Assembly (NCBI GenBank): GCA_037501455.1
Contig: CM074857.1
Coordinates: 105,061,501 to 105,125,500 of the forward strand
Origin: Lantana camara
Lineage: Eukaryota; Streptophyta; Magnoliopsida; Lamiales; Verbenaceae
Length of the DNA stretch: 64,000 nucleotides
Direction of reading: 5' to 3'
In this document: positions 46,201 to 55,521 of the stretch, one piece after another
How positions within the stretch are numbered: the first letter of the stretch is position 1
Layout: each line of letters opens with the position of its first letter
Translations under genes and position numbers: made by a program
The notes under the pieces: generated by a model
Databases searched by the model: none
What the model was told of the DNA's origin: nothing
What the model saw: only the letters and a program-made list of their open reading frames with translations

Positions 46201-47186
46201 GAGCCATCGCCGATCTTCAAGACACATTCTCCTTCTTTGAGTTGTTGGACTTCACTTAGCATCTGTACATCATTACAGATATGAGTTCCACAACCGGTAT
46301 CAAGTACCCAAGAACTAGAATTAATAGAAAGATTTACTTCAACGAGAAAGATACCTTTCTTTAGAGTAGCCTTGTACTCTGGGCAGTTTCTCCTCCAATG
46401 TCCCGCTTTGCCACAATGGAAGCAAACATCCTCTTTCTGATCACGCTTCTTCTTTTGGGCCTTCCCCTTCGAAATGCCACCAGTGGGCCTAAGGGGTTTC
46501 TTCTTCTTCTTATGGGCTTTCTTGCCCTTACCTTTAGAAGGCCCAGAAGAGGAAGATGGAGCATTCACCATCAAAACCTTATTGTCCTTCTTGATCGTGC
46601 TTTCAACAGTCACAAGCTGACTAATCAGATCAGCTACAGTAGTACCAGCATGATTCATGTTGAAGTTAAGGACAAATGGGTTGAATGATGGTGGGAGCGA
46701 AGCCAGCAACAAATCCACTGAAAGCTCATCTTTCAGCGGCATGTCCATGGAAGCAAGTTTCTCAGTAAGGGCAAGAAACTTGAGTCCATATTCATGGACA
46801 CTTGAACCTTCCCTCATTCTCAAGTGGAATAATTCCTTTGAAGTGTTATACCTTGTAACACGTTCATGAGGGCGGTAAAGTTGCTCTAAGTGGTCGTAAA
46901 TCTCCCAAGCAAATTCCATGGCCTCATGTTGCCTTTGCAAGTCCGGAGACATGTTAGCCAACATAAGGCAACGGGCTTGGAGATTATCATCCTTCCACTT
47001 TTGAATCGCATCCCGCACGGCCCGAGTGGGAGCCTCCCCTTCGGGACTAGGCTCCCCTTCGAAGAGAACATAAGTTCTCTTCTCAGAATCCAAAATGATT
47101 TTTAGATTCCTCAGCCAATCAGAATAGTTGGGACCAGTCAACTTGTTTGACTCGAGGATCGATACAAGAGGGTTTTTGGTTGCCAT
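43266..47186 (-). CDS. Copia gag-pol polyprotein, intact, 1,306 residues
   Basis: The order Gag, protease, integrase, reverse transcriptase, RNase H defines Copia. Gag occupies about residues 1-250 (LTGPNYSDWLRNLKIIL opening), followed by a CCHC knuckle CFHCGKAGHWRRNC at about 254-267 and a protease with LDTGCGTH at about 293 (Gly-Cys where Asp-Ser/Thr-Gly is more common, as in many plant Copia proteases). Integrase has HTDVCGP at about 485, SDRGGEY and NGVSERRNRT. Reverse transcriptase has YVDDILL at about 980. RNase H has GYCDASFASD, TTEAEYLAA and CDNTGAV. No stop or frameshift is seen, so the copy may be competent. Sequence alone does not fix the lineage; the large LTR and single ORF fit Angela/Tork-like groups. 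Confidence 0.95.
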   Translation of the reverse strand: MATKNPLVSILESNKLTGPNYSDWLRNLKIILDSEKRTYVLFEGEPSPEGEAPTRAVRDAIQKWKDDNLQARCLMLANMSPDLQRQHEAMEFAWEIYDHLEQLYRPHERVTRYNTSKELFHLRMREGSSVHEYGLKFLALTEKLASMDMPLKDELSVDLLLASLPPSFNPFVLNFNMNHAGTTVADLISQLVTVESTIKKDNKVLMVNAPSSSSGPSKGKGKKAHKKKKKPLRPTGGISKGKAQKKKRDQKEDVCFHCGKAGHWRRNCPEYKATLKKGIFLVEVNLSINSSSWVLDTGCGTHICNDVQMLSEVQQLKEGECVLKIGDGSNVEARALGTIRLDLGSFELVLNKVLYVPSIIRNIISVPILDCEGYETYIKNGKYFIKRNNSSVHIGTLSNGLYLTQNINIMNIQRETKRKRDDKVSAPLWHARLGHISKNRISKINTLGSFSENDLKELTSCESCLKGKMSKVPFKGTVERATKVLDLIHTDVCGPLSVSTRNNHQYFMTFTDDFSRYGYVYLMKYKSEAFEKFLEFQKEVENQTGHKIKALRSDRGGEYLSEEFLNHLKDNGIISQWTPPGTPQLNGVSERRNRTLLDMVRSMMSFTDLPPSFWGYALESAAKILNLVPSKSVPKTPYEMWHGKIPSYSYLRIWGCPAYVKRTVGDKLESRSNLCYFVGYPKESIGYYFYDQSEQKVFVSRNATFLEEPFLKEKKGKIIELEEVQSNPTPPTEETSPTDQLQPITNFDTHENPPLRRSECTPRQPERWYGFFHEISQKDNDPSTYEEALSDSDSEQWIKAMKSEMDSINSNQVWTLVDLPDGVKPIGCKWIFKRKLGVDGSIAAYKARLVAKGFTQRPGVDFDETFSPVAMQKSIRIMLAIAAYYDYEIWQMDVKTAFLNGDIDKDIYMEQPIGFTFSGSEQKVCKLQRSIYGLKQASRNWNIRFDESVKAFGFTQISNESCVYRKELETSVQFLVLYVDDILLIGNSKDDMKVTKLWLSNQFEMKDLGDASYILGIKIYRDRSRRLIGLSQSMYIDKVWKRFNMESAKVKNLPMSVGTCLSKKMCPKTNLEKERMTHTPYASAIGSIMYAMLCTRPDLAYALSVTSRFQSDPGDGHWATVKNILKYLKSTKDLFLVYGGQKDLTVEGYCDASFASDLDDFKSMSGYIFCLNGGAVSWKSSKQTTTADSTTEAEYLAANDAAKEGVWIRNFIQELNVVPSMKDPITVFCDNTGAVAQAREPRSHQRTKHIMRKYHLIRDIIKRGDVRIERVTSAENVADPLTKPLSREAFQGHLQKMGLRVALEWL

Positions 47187-49458
47187 TTCAAAACACGTAG
47201 AGAATCACAGAATCTACGACCTAAATGGTAAAACAGAGAACTAGTGAGCATGCTGAATTATAACGATATACAAAAGATAAGGTCTTTACTCTATTGTAGC
47301 TCCCACTGTTTTTCAAAGATCTAGAATTCCTAAAGATCTAAGAGGAACACGTTTCCCAATGGGTACTAAGATCCTAGGCATTTTACCTCGAACCCACGAC
47401 TCGCGGACATTCTAAGTAAGAACCCTAGGTAGGTACAACTTACCAATTCTAACACCTTTAGAACTCTTAGTAATTGTTTTTGCATCACCTATCTTTCAAT
47501 ATGGACCCACGACTCGTGCGACATCCATATTTACTTAGGCGTTAAGCTAGACCCATCAATCATAAGATCATGACCAAAACTTAGTTCGAACGACCCACGA
47601 CTCGCGGACATCGCCCTTGCTAAAATTGACCACGAAATATTGATCATTTGTAATGATTAATTAGGTAACTAAGAACTAATAAGCTCCACTAGCTATCCCA
47701 CGACTCGCGGACAATAACTAGCTTTACTTACTAAACTTAAAACCTATTGATGGAATGCTATGAATTTAATTCAAAATTTGCATCTCGAATTAAACACCTA
47801 TTTGTTCGAAATTAGCTTAATATTTAATGGGAATTTTCGAATCAACCGGAGAGTTGTCCGGTTCGACCTCACCAACATATATGTTATCCAATTTTATTAG
47901 TCTTGATTAATGCAAGTACACTTAAATGCATTTCAAACAAGCACATAAACAGATAACATGTCCTAGCATGATACTAACATGTAATGATCATGGGTTCTAC
48001 CTATCTTATGGGTGATATGTGGGAGCCACTCCACAATCACAAGTTCTAACATACATGCCACATAAACAGTTCAAATCACATAAGGGAAAGCGGTAACAAA
48101 ATACGAGCCCTATCTCTATTACATTTAACAATTGAGATTTCCCTCCCTAACATTTTGAGGGGTCTTCACTTATGGCCTCCTTGTTACTTGAATGTGGTCC
48201 ATCTTACTCCATGGGTGCATTGTCTCCAAAATGAAAATAAAACCTCACCACCTATCTCTACTCTCAAATTACAATAAAAAGAAAAAGACATAAAGTAATA
48301 AGGCTCAATCTTCATATTGGCCTTAGACAATTACACGGGGCATACCCCGGCCTCAAAAACAGTAATATGGAAAGCCACATAATAAATCACATAACAGTAC
48401 GCACATAAGTGAGGCTCCAACCTCAATTGAAAAACGCAACTATAGGGCTCCAACCCCAATTTAAACCATTCATGTGCATAAATTAAAACCATACATAGAT
48501 CTAAACCCATGATCACCTAACATGCTTTTGCAAGAATTTAAATTTAACCAATAAATTAAAATTCTCGCTTTAAGCTCTAATAGCTTAAAACACGACTTGA
48601 TGCGAGTCTTATTTATAAAAGTTTTCAATAAATCCCAAATTACCAAAACAAATAAAATTCCAATTAATTTCTGAAAATTAATAATTTTATCAAGATGTAT
48701 TTTCCCAAAATATAAACCGTTTCAATTTCTCAAAAAATCCCAATTTTAAGTTTTATTCAAAATTAAAATAAATATTCAAAAAAATAAAATTTTAAAATTC
48801 AAATAAAATTGGGACTGGATTGCACGAAACACGAAAAGGCCGGATCGCGAAAACGGGACCCGTACGCGGAGAAGACCGCACGCACGCGGGGCGCGCGCGG
48901 GCGCGCGACAGGCGCGCAAGCTGCGCGCTGCTGGGCGCGGCTTTCCCGCAAGCATGCGGGCGGGGTGGGCGGCCAGTCTCGGCCGCCCTGGGCGGGCGCG
49001 CCGGAAGGCTCCCGCACAGGCGTGCGGGAGGTGCTGGGCGACTGGCCGGTCTGTCCCGGCCAGGCCTGGGCGGCGATGGGCGGCATGCCCGGGAGGGCCT
49101 CCCGCGCGGTTGCGGGAGGGTGGCGCGCGAAGCCCGCGCGCGCGACGCCTTCGATCGCGGGGTTTCGCATGTTCGTCGTGATCCGGGTTTTCGTTTCGTG
49201 TTTTCGTTCAAAAGCAAAACGAATCCAAGAAATCCAAAAAAAGTTTATACAGTTTCAAATCTAAAATTGTTTTCAAAATTTAATTTTTTTTGCAAAAACC
49301 AATTTTCAGAAACTTTCAGGAAAAAATACAGTTTCGTAATTCAGGCTTTCTAAAACAATTACAAATACTCAATCGCATCAAGCCTAAGAATTTCTACCAA
49401 ATTCAGTATAATTGAGACGAATCAGAAACACGATTAACGAGGTGGCTCTGATACCACT
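47187..49458 (-). other. Copia 5' leader, 2.27 kb, with primer-binding site
   Basis: The untranslated leader is unusually long. Next to the 5' LTR is the primer-binding site (minus strand TGGTATCAGAGCCA, about 49,444-49,457), complementary to initiator tRNA-Met. A GC-rich island (48,825-49,165) and four copies of CCCACGACTCGCGGACAT (47,393-47,410, 47,505-47,524 with a change, 47,594-47,611, 47,697-47,713) lie inside. Open frames in the GC island are a by-product of base composition. Confidence 0.8.
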
Positions 49459-51388
49459 TGTTGGAAAACACGAATCAGAAAGCAGCGGAATTTAAAAAAA
49501 TTTCCCAACAAAAGGACCTTGAACTCGGAATCGTGTAACCAAATTCGTAAAGATAGAAAACTTACTTTTCTTTTATTCTTTCTTGAAGCGTTTCAAGCCA
49601 CCCAAGAACGCTCTTCTCGCGGCTTGATCCCCTCTCCTTGGTAAAGCTCGAATCTTCAAACTTCTAACTTGAAGTCTCTAGAGAAAGTCCACCAACTTGA
49701 TCACAATCTAACTAGTAAGGATGCTAGTTCTCTAGTTAGTGTATAGGCTTAACCTAGGGTTTAATTTAATCTTGGAGAAAGGAAGGTGTTCAACACATGA
49801 ACCAAGAATTGTCAATTAGCTCTAAAGGGAGCTCGAGCTCCCCTATATATAGGAGGGAGTGCCGATCCAAATCCTTGTTGGACAAGGATTTGGTTCCTCT
49901 CTCTCCTATTACTTGATTATCAAGTATTTTCCAACTTTGACTTTGAATTCTAATTCTAGTCAACTTTTAAGAGAGCTAAAAATATCCAAACTATTTTTGG
50001 ATAATTTTATACTTTATTTATTATAAAATAAATAACTTATTTTTATCTAATTAATTAATTCGTAATTAATTAACTAGATTATTTTCTCCAAAATTAGACT
50101 TTCTTTTTAATTCAAAATTAAACCAAAGTCTATTAAATAATTAACACATTAATTATTTAACATCACATAATCACGTGTGGCACACATGTCTTAATGACAC
50201 GTGTCCAATCACGTGAGCCACACGTGTGATTTCACACGTGTGGAACCCCTTAGGCTCGATTAACTCGTTTAATCATTTTTAAGCCTCAACTCATGTAACC
50301 AAGTTGTTGTGTGTGACCCTCTAGGTTCTCAATTCAATTAGCAGTGACCCTAATTAATTAATTCACTAATTAATTAATCAGTCCACAGATTAAACGACCA
50401 TAGTCTAGCAACAGGTGTTTAACCCCTAGCTGAATTGGAATTTTCGGATTCGACAGAACCTTTAAGTCATTGATTCATGTGAGATACAATCCTCCTACTT
50501 ACTATCTCTCAACCAAGATCTAGGGCAAGGGAATAATCAGAACCCTAATAATCCGGTCTTAAAGCTAAGTGCATTTCATATCCATTTGATCTCAATCCAA
50601 GAAACCCTTTTCTTGATGTCTTGATCTACTGCCTTGGCCAAGGACTCCATATGGCATATGAATGACTTACACAATAAGAGATCACCTTGCAAATGCAAGT
50701 GTAGGTCCTATCTTGATTCTCATTCACTTTCATGAGTCACTTGTGCAGCCCCAGCATAAGCCTTGAATCAGTTGTCTAAGGCGACACCCTTTAAAGCTTA
50801 TACCTAAGACTACAGAGTTAACTCATAAAGTGACAAGGAACCTCAAGTCTAAGGATCAATTAATCACATCAATGACTCGTGAGATATTTCCTAATCTGGA
50901 AGTTTCCATTTCCTGAAATAGAAACTTCCTTTCCCATTTAGGAATGTTCTCACACGGGGTACCTCAGTGAACTTACTTATTAAAGTAAGCACCCTTATGT
51001 ATCACGCACGTATCAACTATACACTTTGCACCTCCATGAAACAAGGTGGTCCTTCTTAAGGGCGTGATCCCACAAGCAAGCCTTAGAGGAGTCAGGTTGA
51101 CACTCCCACTGTCTGTAGGACTCATCGGCTTGGAGTATTTTACTAATCATGACTTATGTGATATAGGGCTCGTTTCATGAACCATTTCACCTAAATGGTA
51201 GAGTCCTAAAGTCATCAGGATTAGGGGAGTTCTCATACATGCACAGCTAAGGTAAACGCATACCAAACAAGAGCATATAAAGAAGTGTTGCCTCAATTCG
51301 TTATTTCATTCAAAGATTGTCTGTGATTACAATAAGGAAAAGCACAAAGCGGATATACAATCGGCTTTCTAGGGCACTATTCCTAACA
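49459..51388 (-). repeat. Copia 5' LTR with promoter
   Basis: 1,930 bp, nearly identical to the 3' LTR. CTATATATAGG at about 49,842-49,852 is the likely TATA box for minus-strand transcription. The same cluster of ACGTG motifs (50,170-50,250) may confer stress or hormone response; that is inference. Confidence 0.93.
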
Positions 51389-51393
51389 CAAAG

Positions 51394-51905
51394 TCCCCAT
51401 CCCATTACGCATTAAACCTGTTTAACTGGACAAAATCCCCATCACATTACGCATTAAACCTGTTTAACTGGACAAAGTCCCCATCTCATTACTCATTAAG
51501 CTTGATTAACTGGACAAAAGCTCCATCCCATTACGCATTAAACCTGTTTAACTGGATAAAGTCCCCATCCCATTACTCATTAAGCCTGATTAACTGGACA
51601 AAGTCCCCATCCCATTACGCATTAAACCTGATTAACTGGACAAAGCCCCCATCCCATTACGCATTAAGCCTGATTAACTGGACAAAGTCCCCATCCCATT
51701 ACTCATTAAGCCTGTTTAACTGGACAAAGTCCCCATCCCATTACGCATTAAGCCTGTTTAACTGGACAAAATCTCCATCCCATTACGCATTAAACCTATT
51801 TAACTGGACACAAAGTCCCCATCCCATTACTCATTAAGGCTGATTAACTGGACAAAGTCCCCATCCCATTACGCATCGAAGTCTGCTTTAAATTACGCAT
51901 ATTTA
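51394..51905 (-). repeat. 42-bp minisatellite array, right arm part 2
   Basis: About 11-12 units in reverse orientation continue the array cut by the Copia element and end with the inverted 29-bp lead at 51,877-51,905. As 42 is a multiple of three, the array gives a repetitive open frame (51,502-51,837), which I do not regard as a gene. Confidence 0.9.
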
Positions 51906-51952
51906 AAAATAAAAATAGAACAACATTCAGTTACAGCATAGAATATATACAA

Positions 51953-52075
51953 GGGCAAAATAGACTACAATCAAACTAAATATTTCATTACAAAACCAGT
52001 AAAATAGACTACAATCAAACTAAATATTTCATTACAAAACCAGTAAAATACACTACAATCAAACTAAATATTTTA
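51953..52075. repeat. 44-bp direct repeat, about 2.7 units
   Basis: AAAATAGACTACAATCAAAC and CAAACTAAATATTTCATTAC recur three times, the last unit diverging (ATTTTATGG). It overlaps the end of the adjacent minus-strand gene. Confidence 0.8.
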
Positions 52076-52971
52076 TGGGGGAGAAAACTGATTAACCTCC
52101 TCCGAATCATCTCGAAGGATATTAGAATTAACACTCTCCTCAGAGGACCCGGGGTAAACCACGCCGTCAAAGGACTCGGGTTCCGAGTCCCTATCACTTA
52201 TGTGGAACGCGTGGAGGTGCTCCTCTTCGCCCTCCAAAAGGTTTGTCTGCCGCACTTTGAAGATATACCTAAGGTCGTCGTAATAACGGCATCCAAATAC
52301 CCTGGCGTTGGAATCCCGACGAATAACCTATGTAAGATTAAACATTGAATAATGAACAAATATTAAAAAAAAATGGGGACACGGATGAATTCGACTTACC
52401 TCAATGGTATTCACATCATAATATACTAGGGTCTCAATTTCGGCATGAATACGATTAGCACCCATTTTAACTCCAGGACACGCCAATAATCTACGAAATT
52501 CGTAAAATTTTATCCACAGTTCTTTCACCGCTGCTACAACATCTCGGGGCCAGAATCTTATTTTGAATCGCTGAGTTAAATCACACGACACATTAAACAG
52601 CACTGTGTCGAAGACTTCTAGCCGATCGATTTCGTTGTCTTCGGCATATATCCGAAGACGTTCAACCATGTACGCTTCCACCTATGCCAGAATAGGTATT
52701 GGAGGGGGATTTATGACTTTGTTTGTCAAGGATTGAGATCTGGGAAAGAAAGAGAAGCAGGGTTTCTTGCAGGTGATGAAATGGGGATGAAAATTTTGCA
52801 GAAGTCTGCGTACAGGGCAACATTGAAGAGACTAATAAAGGTGATTAGGTCGTATACCAACAATCGCACCCCTTCGTCGCATTGTAAAGTTGATTGGCCG
52901 GTCCAAATTTCGGGAAATAGTGCAGGCAGCTTTTCATTTAATTCAAGCATCTCATCGGGAATGCATAACAA
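52073..52971 (-). CDS. Myb/SANT-like protein of the 19.8-kb element
   Basis: At least three exons are suggested. One frame begins at ATG 52,971 (MLCIPDEMLELNEKLPALFP). A second starts after an AG acceptor at about 52,684 and runs to a GTAAGT donor at about 52,400 (VEAYMVERLRIYAED, FDTVLFNVSCDLTQRFKIRF, AAVKELWIKFYEFRRLLACPGV). After an intron of about 70 bp ending TTACATAG, the last exon reads VIRRDSNARVFGCRYYDDLRYIFKV and ends in an acidic Ser/Asp-rich tail at 52,073. The helix spacing and the LWxxFYxFRxLL...PGV pattern resemble Myb/SANT-like domains of plant proteins linked to transposons. The join of the first exon is uncertain. It may be a captured host gene or a transposon accessory protein. 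Confidence 0.5.
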
Positions 52972-53010
52972 TCTATTAAGTTTGTATTGTAAATATTCAT
53001 TTTATTAGTT

Positions 53011-53392
53011 ATTGAAAGGTCTGTTTGTCTAGTTAAAGAAAAATAATTTCAGAAATTATAAAATAGCGTTTCGAAACAGAGTTGCCGGAAACCCGTTTCT
53101 AAAAAGAGTCGCCGGAAAGGCCATTCGCAAAAGACTCGCCGGAAATTGGTTGCCGGAATAGAGTCGCCGAAAAGATCAGACGCGGGAAGAAGAAGCAAAG
53201 ATCAGAGGCGGGAAGAAGACAATCGACATCTATGTCCTTCTTCAATTTATTAAGGGTATTATGGTACTTTTACAAGATTTGAGGGGTTTACAAAAAATGG
53301 AAGGGATAATAGGGATGGAATATATCTATTTATTGAATTGGGGGGTTTAGCAAAAGTTTTCAACCTTACTAGGGGGTGTTCATTAATTTGCC
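53011..53392. other. right subterminal region of the 19.8-kb element
   Basis: A motif of about 25 bp around CGCCGGAAA / GTCGCCGGAAA repeats four to five times at 53,080-53,175 (GTTGCCGGAAACC, GTCGCCGGAAAGG, CTCGCCGGAAATT, GTTGCCGGAATAG, GTCGCCGAAAAG). The inverted terminus follows from about 53,325. Confidence 0.6.
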
Positions 53393-53606
53393 AATTTTTA
53401 AATTCCACGAGGTCAAATATGCCCTTGTAATTTGCTTAATAATTGTGATTATTTATCCCAAAAAAAAAAAAGGAAAAGAAATTGATAGACGTGGGATACA
53501 TGAAAATTTGAATCTGCAAGTTTAAAGTTTATACTGGACACTCAGCTATATATAAATATCCAAGGTTGTCCATCAACAACATTGATTACATTTCAGAAAT
53601 TACACA

Positions 53607-53759
53607 TGGCCCCCTCCGCCCCTCTAAGCATCAGGTACTATGCATGCCTATTTTTCATTCTTTTGGTGACGGCGGCAAACGCCGAAAAATGCCAAGGTGC
53701 TCGCCATCTATTAAAGAATGGAGGCGACGTCGCCGTGGGTGTAGCACTAAGAGTTCCTT
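53607..53759 (+). CDS. putative 50-residue secreted peptide
   Basis: ATG at 53,607 opens a 50-codon frame: a basic/aromatic start (IRYYAC), a hydrophobic stretch LFFILLVTAANA ideal for signal peptidase, then about 25 residues EKCQGARHLLKNGGDVAVGV to the end. A TATA box CTATATATAAATAT lies about 60 bp upstream, just before a plausible start of transcription. Only one Cys is left in the mature part, so it is not a typical Cys-rich peptide; a first exon of a longer gene, with the stop arising from unrecognised splicing, is possible. The unit 1 copy is broken. Confidence 0.4.
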
Positions 53760-54090
53760 GATGGTACATGCACCCTTGATAAACTCTTAGCTTGTTTCTC
53801 TTCTGCATGCATGCATATATCTAAACTTGATTAAAGTATCGTTTATGCACAGGGCCGGTCAGGGTACACTGACGGGCGATCTGGTGGATTTCTTAGTATC
53901 GTTACCGTTAAATTATAATGTATATTCTAAAATAATCTCTAGAATTTTCCATAGATATTTAGCTCGATATTATTTAGATTTAATGTTTTAGATTATTATA
54001 GAAAAGTACTAAATACATGTAAAATAATCTAGAAAATAATCACATGCTCAAATAGCTAAAATATCAATATTAAAGAATTGTAAAGAATTA

Positions 54091-54246
54091 TTAATCTACA
54101 ATAACAAGTGGGTGACTCTCCTATAAATATGTAAGGTTGGATCATTTTGGAATGAATGAAAAACTTCATTAATCTACAATAACAAGTGGGTGACTCTCCT
54201 ATAAATATGTAAGGTTGGATCATTTTGGAATGAATGAAAAACTTCA
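54091..54246. repeat. 78-bp tandem duplication
   Basis: TTAATCTACAATAACAAGTG through GGAATGAATGAAAAACTTCA is doubled here but single in unit 1 (about 22,330-22,410). Confidence 0.85.
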
Positions 54247-54249
54247 TTC

Positions 54250-55440
54250 AAAACCTCCACTAAAAGCCTTCTATTCAATTTTCTAACTTCTGTCTCCTCC
54301 AATATCTATTCCTACATTTTCTAATCCTTAAATACTTAAATCACATTGGCCCAATTTATTCTAACATCTTCATTTTTCAAAATTTTGGGCTTTATTTTGC
54401 GGAACAACCTTAACAAGCACTTTTGATCCTATAAGTCTTATCAATTTGATAATTTAGTCGTGTAATTTCATTATCAAGTTTTAATTTGTATTGGAGAACT
54501 TCACAGTATCTTTATTTTGTGTGTATTTTCTTCCCCTTCATGTGTAAGAGTTAAATGGAGTTGTATATAAGTATGTTAATTCAAGTCATTTGCATGAACG
54601 TGTGTAATTTGTAATCCAAGTGAAACTTTAGGGATATGTAGATGTTTTTTTTTAAGAAAAATTAGACAGGAAAAGCCCAACCCCAAGGGTCGGGACTCAG
54701 GAGTTGTAAACAGTATGACTCCTCCCTATGGTACATGAATACGAACAAATACGACACGATATTGACGGTGATATAATTTTTTTCTTTAATTTTCTATATA
54801 AAAAATGTCAGATATGATAAAGGCGCGAAGCTAGTGATGGATTGGGAGAAGGATTGAGCTAGTGAAGGATTGGGAGAGGGGTTCAACCCCCCTATCCCGC
54901 CCTCTCCACCTCCACCCCACTAATCCGTGTCCCTCTAAAAAAAATTTCAAATGCATATATAAAAAAAATAAGGACAGATTATTGTAAAGACATTCTAGAT
55001 AATTTAAATATATTGAGATTTAGGAATTCTCAATACATATTTTTAAAAAATGTTCGTGCATTATAAATTACTCACCTAAAAACCTCCGAATGGTATGAAT
55101 AAAGTTCGCTTAAGATCCAATACACATCCGTTGCGGTTGGGCTAACCCGCATTGGGTAATAGAATGGATACATAAAAGTGTTGTAAGTGGTGAGGTAGAG
55201 ATATAGGCTGGGCCTTTAGAAGTTCTTTACTTTTCAAGAATAAGGGTGGTTGGTTATTTAATGAGCTTTTTTATAGTTTTTACTTTGATTGGTAGCCAAT
55301 AAGGTCATTTCTTGGAGCCCGAGAAAAGGTGGGAAATGGGAGGTCATTTTAGCCACCCAAAAATGTTGTTGCTATTTAGCATAGTGGGAAAGAATTAGAT
55401 GGTTTTACTTTTTTACCCTTTTTCTTCAATTGTTATTTAC
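54250..55440. other. intergenic end of unit 2
   Basis: No gene. Relative to unit 1 there is an insertion of about 90 bp at 55,062-55,150 bordered by GCATT on both sides, and an extra block around 54,700-54,900 with GATTGGGAGA repeats. Confidence 0.55.
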
Positions 55441-55521
55441 AAGTTATGCCCTAAAATTAGCTCGAAAATTTGTGATCCTTTTGTCATTGGGTTAGGTAAA
55501 ATAAAATACACAACCTAGGTA

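Larger units (their letters stand above)
41320..51388 (-). mobile_element. complete Copia LTR retrotransposon, 10,069 bp
   Basis: It has two 1,930-bp LTRs with TG...CA ends (TGTTGG...CTAACA), a 5-bp duplication CAAAG (41,315-41,319 and 51,389-51,393), a primer-binding site for initiator tRNA-Met, a polypurine tract and one intact polyprotein gene on the minus strand. By eye about seven substitutions separate the LTRs, so the insertion is recent. It interrupts the minisatellite array of the 19.8-kb element. Confidence 0.97.
33591..53392. mobile_element. 19.8-kb composite Mutator-like element
   Basis: It is flanked by a 10-bp duplication AATTTTTAAA (33,581-33,590 and 53,393-53,402). The homologous uninterrupted site is in unit 1 at 21,632-21,641, followed by the same ATTCCACGAGG. 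The ends are imperfect inverted repeats: GGGGCGGTTATTAATGA at the left, GGCAAATTAATGAACA at the right on the other strand, then AAAAGTTTTCCTAAACCCCC against AAAACTTTTGCTAAACCCCC. Without two nested elements (the MULE at 33,686 and the Copia at 41,320) it would be about 4.3 kb. It carries a MULE N-terminal-like remnant, inverted minisatellite arrays and a Myb/SANT-like gene. No transposase core of its own is left. Confidence 0.8.
23023..55440. repeat. tandem duplication, unit 2 (expanded)
   Basis: It starts abruptly inside the repeat-protein gene (ACTGGTGGAGGCAATTGG, as at 12,571). It ends at TTGTTATTTACA, the sequence that also ends unit 1; unique sequence follows at 55,441. Unit 2 is about 32 kb against 10.4 kb for unit 1 because of a LINE, a replaced segment and a 19.8-kb transposon. 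Confidence 0.85.

Noticed and set aside
48799..49353. Several overlapping Arg/Ala/Pro-rich frames on both strands
   Set aside because: They arise from GC-rich sequence without stops in the Copia leader; no frame has protein-like structure.
51502..51837. Open frame of 111 codons with a repeated 14-residue motif
   Set aside because: It is a by-product of the 42-bp minisatellite, whose unit is a multiple of three.
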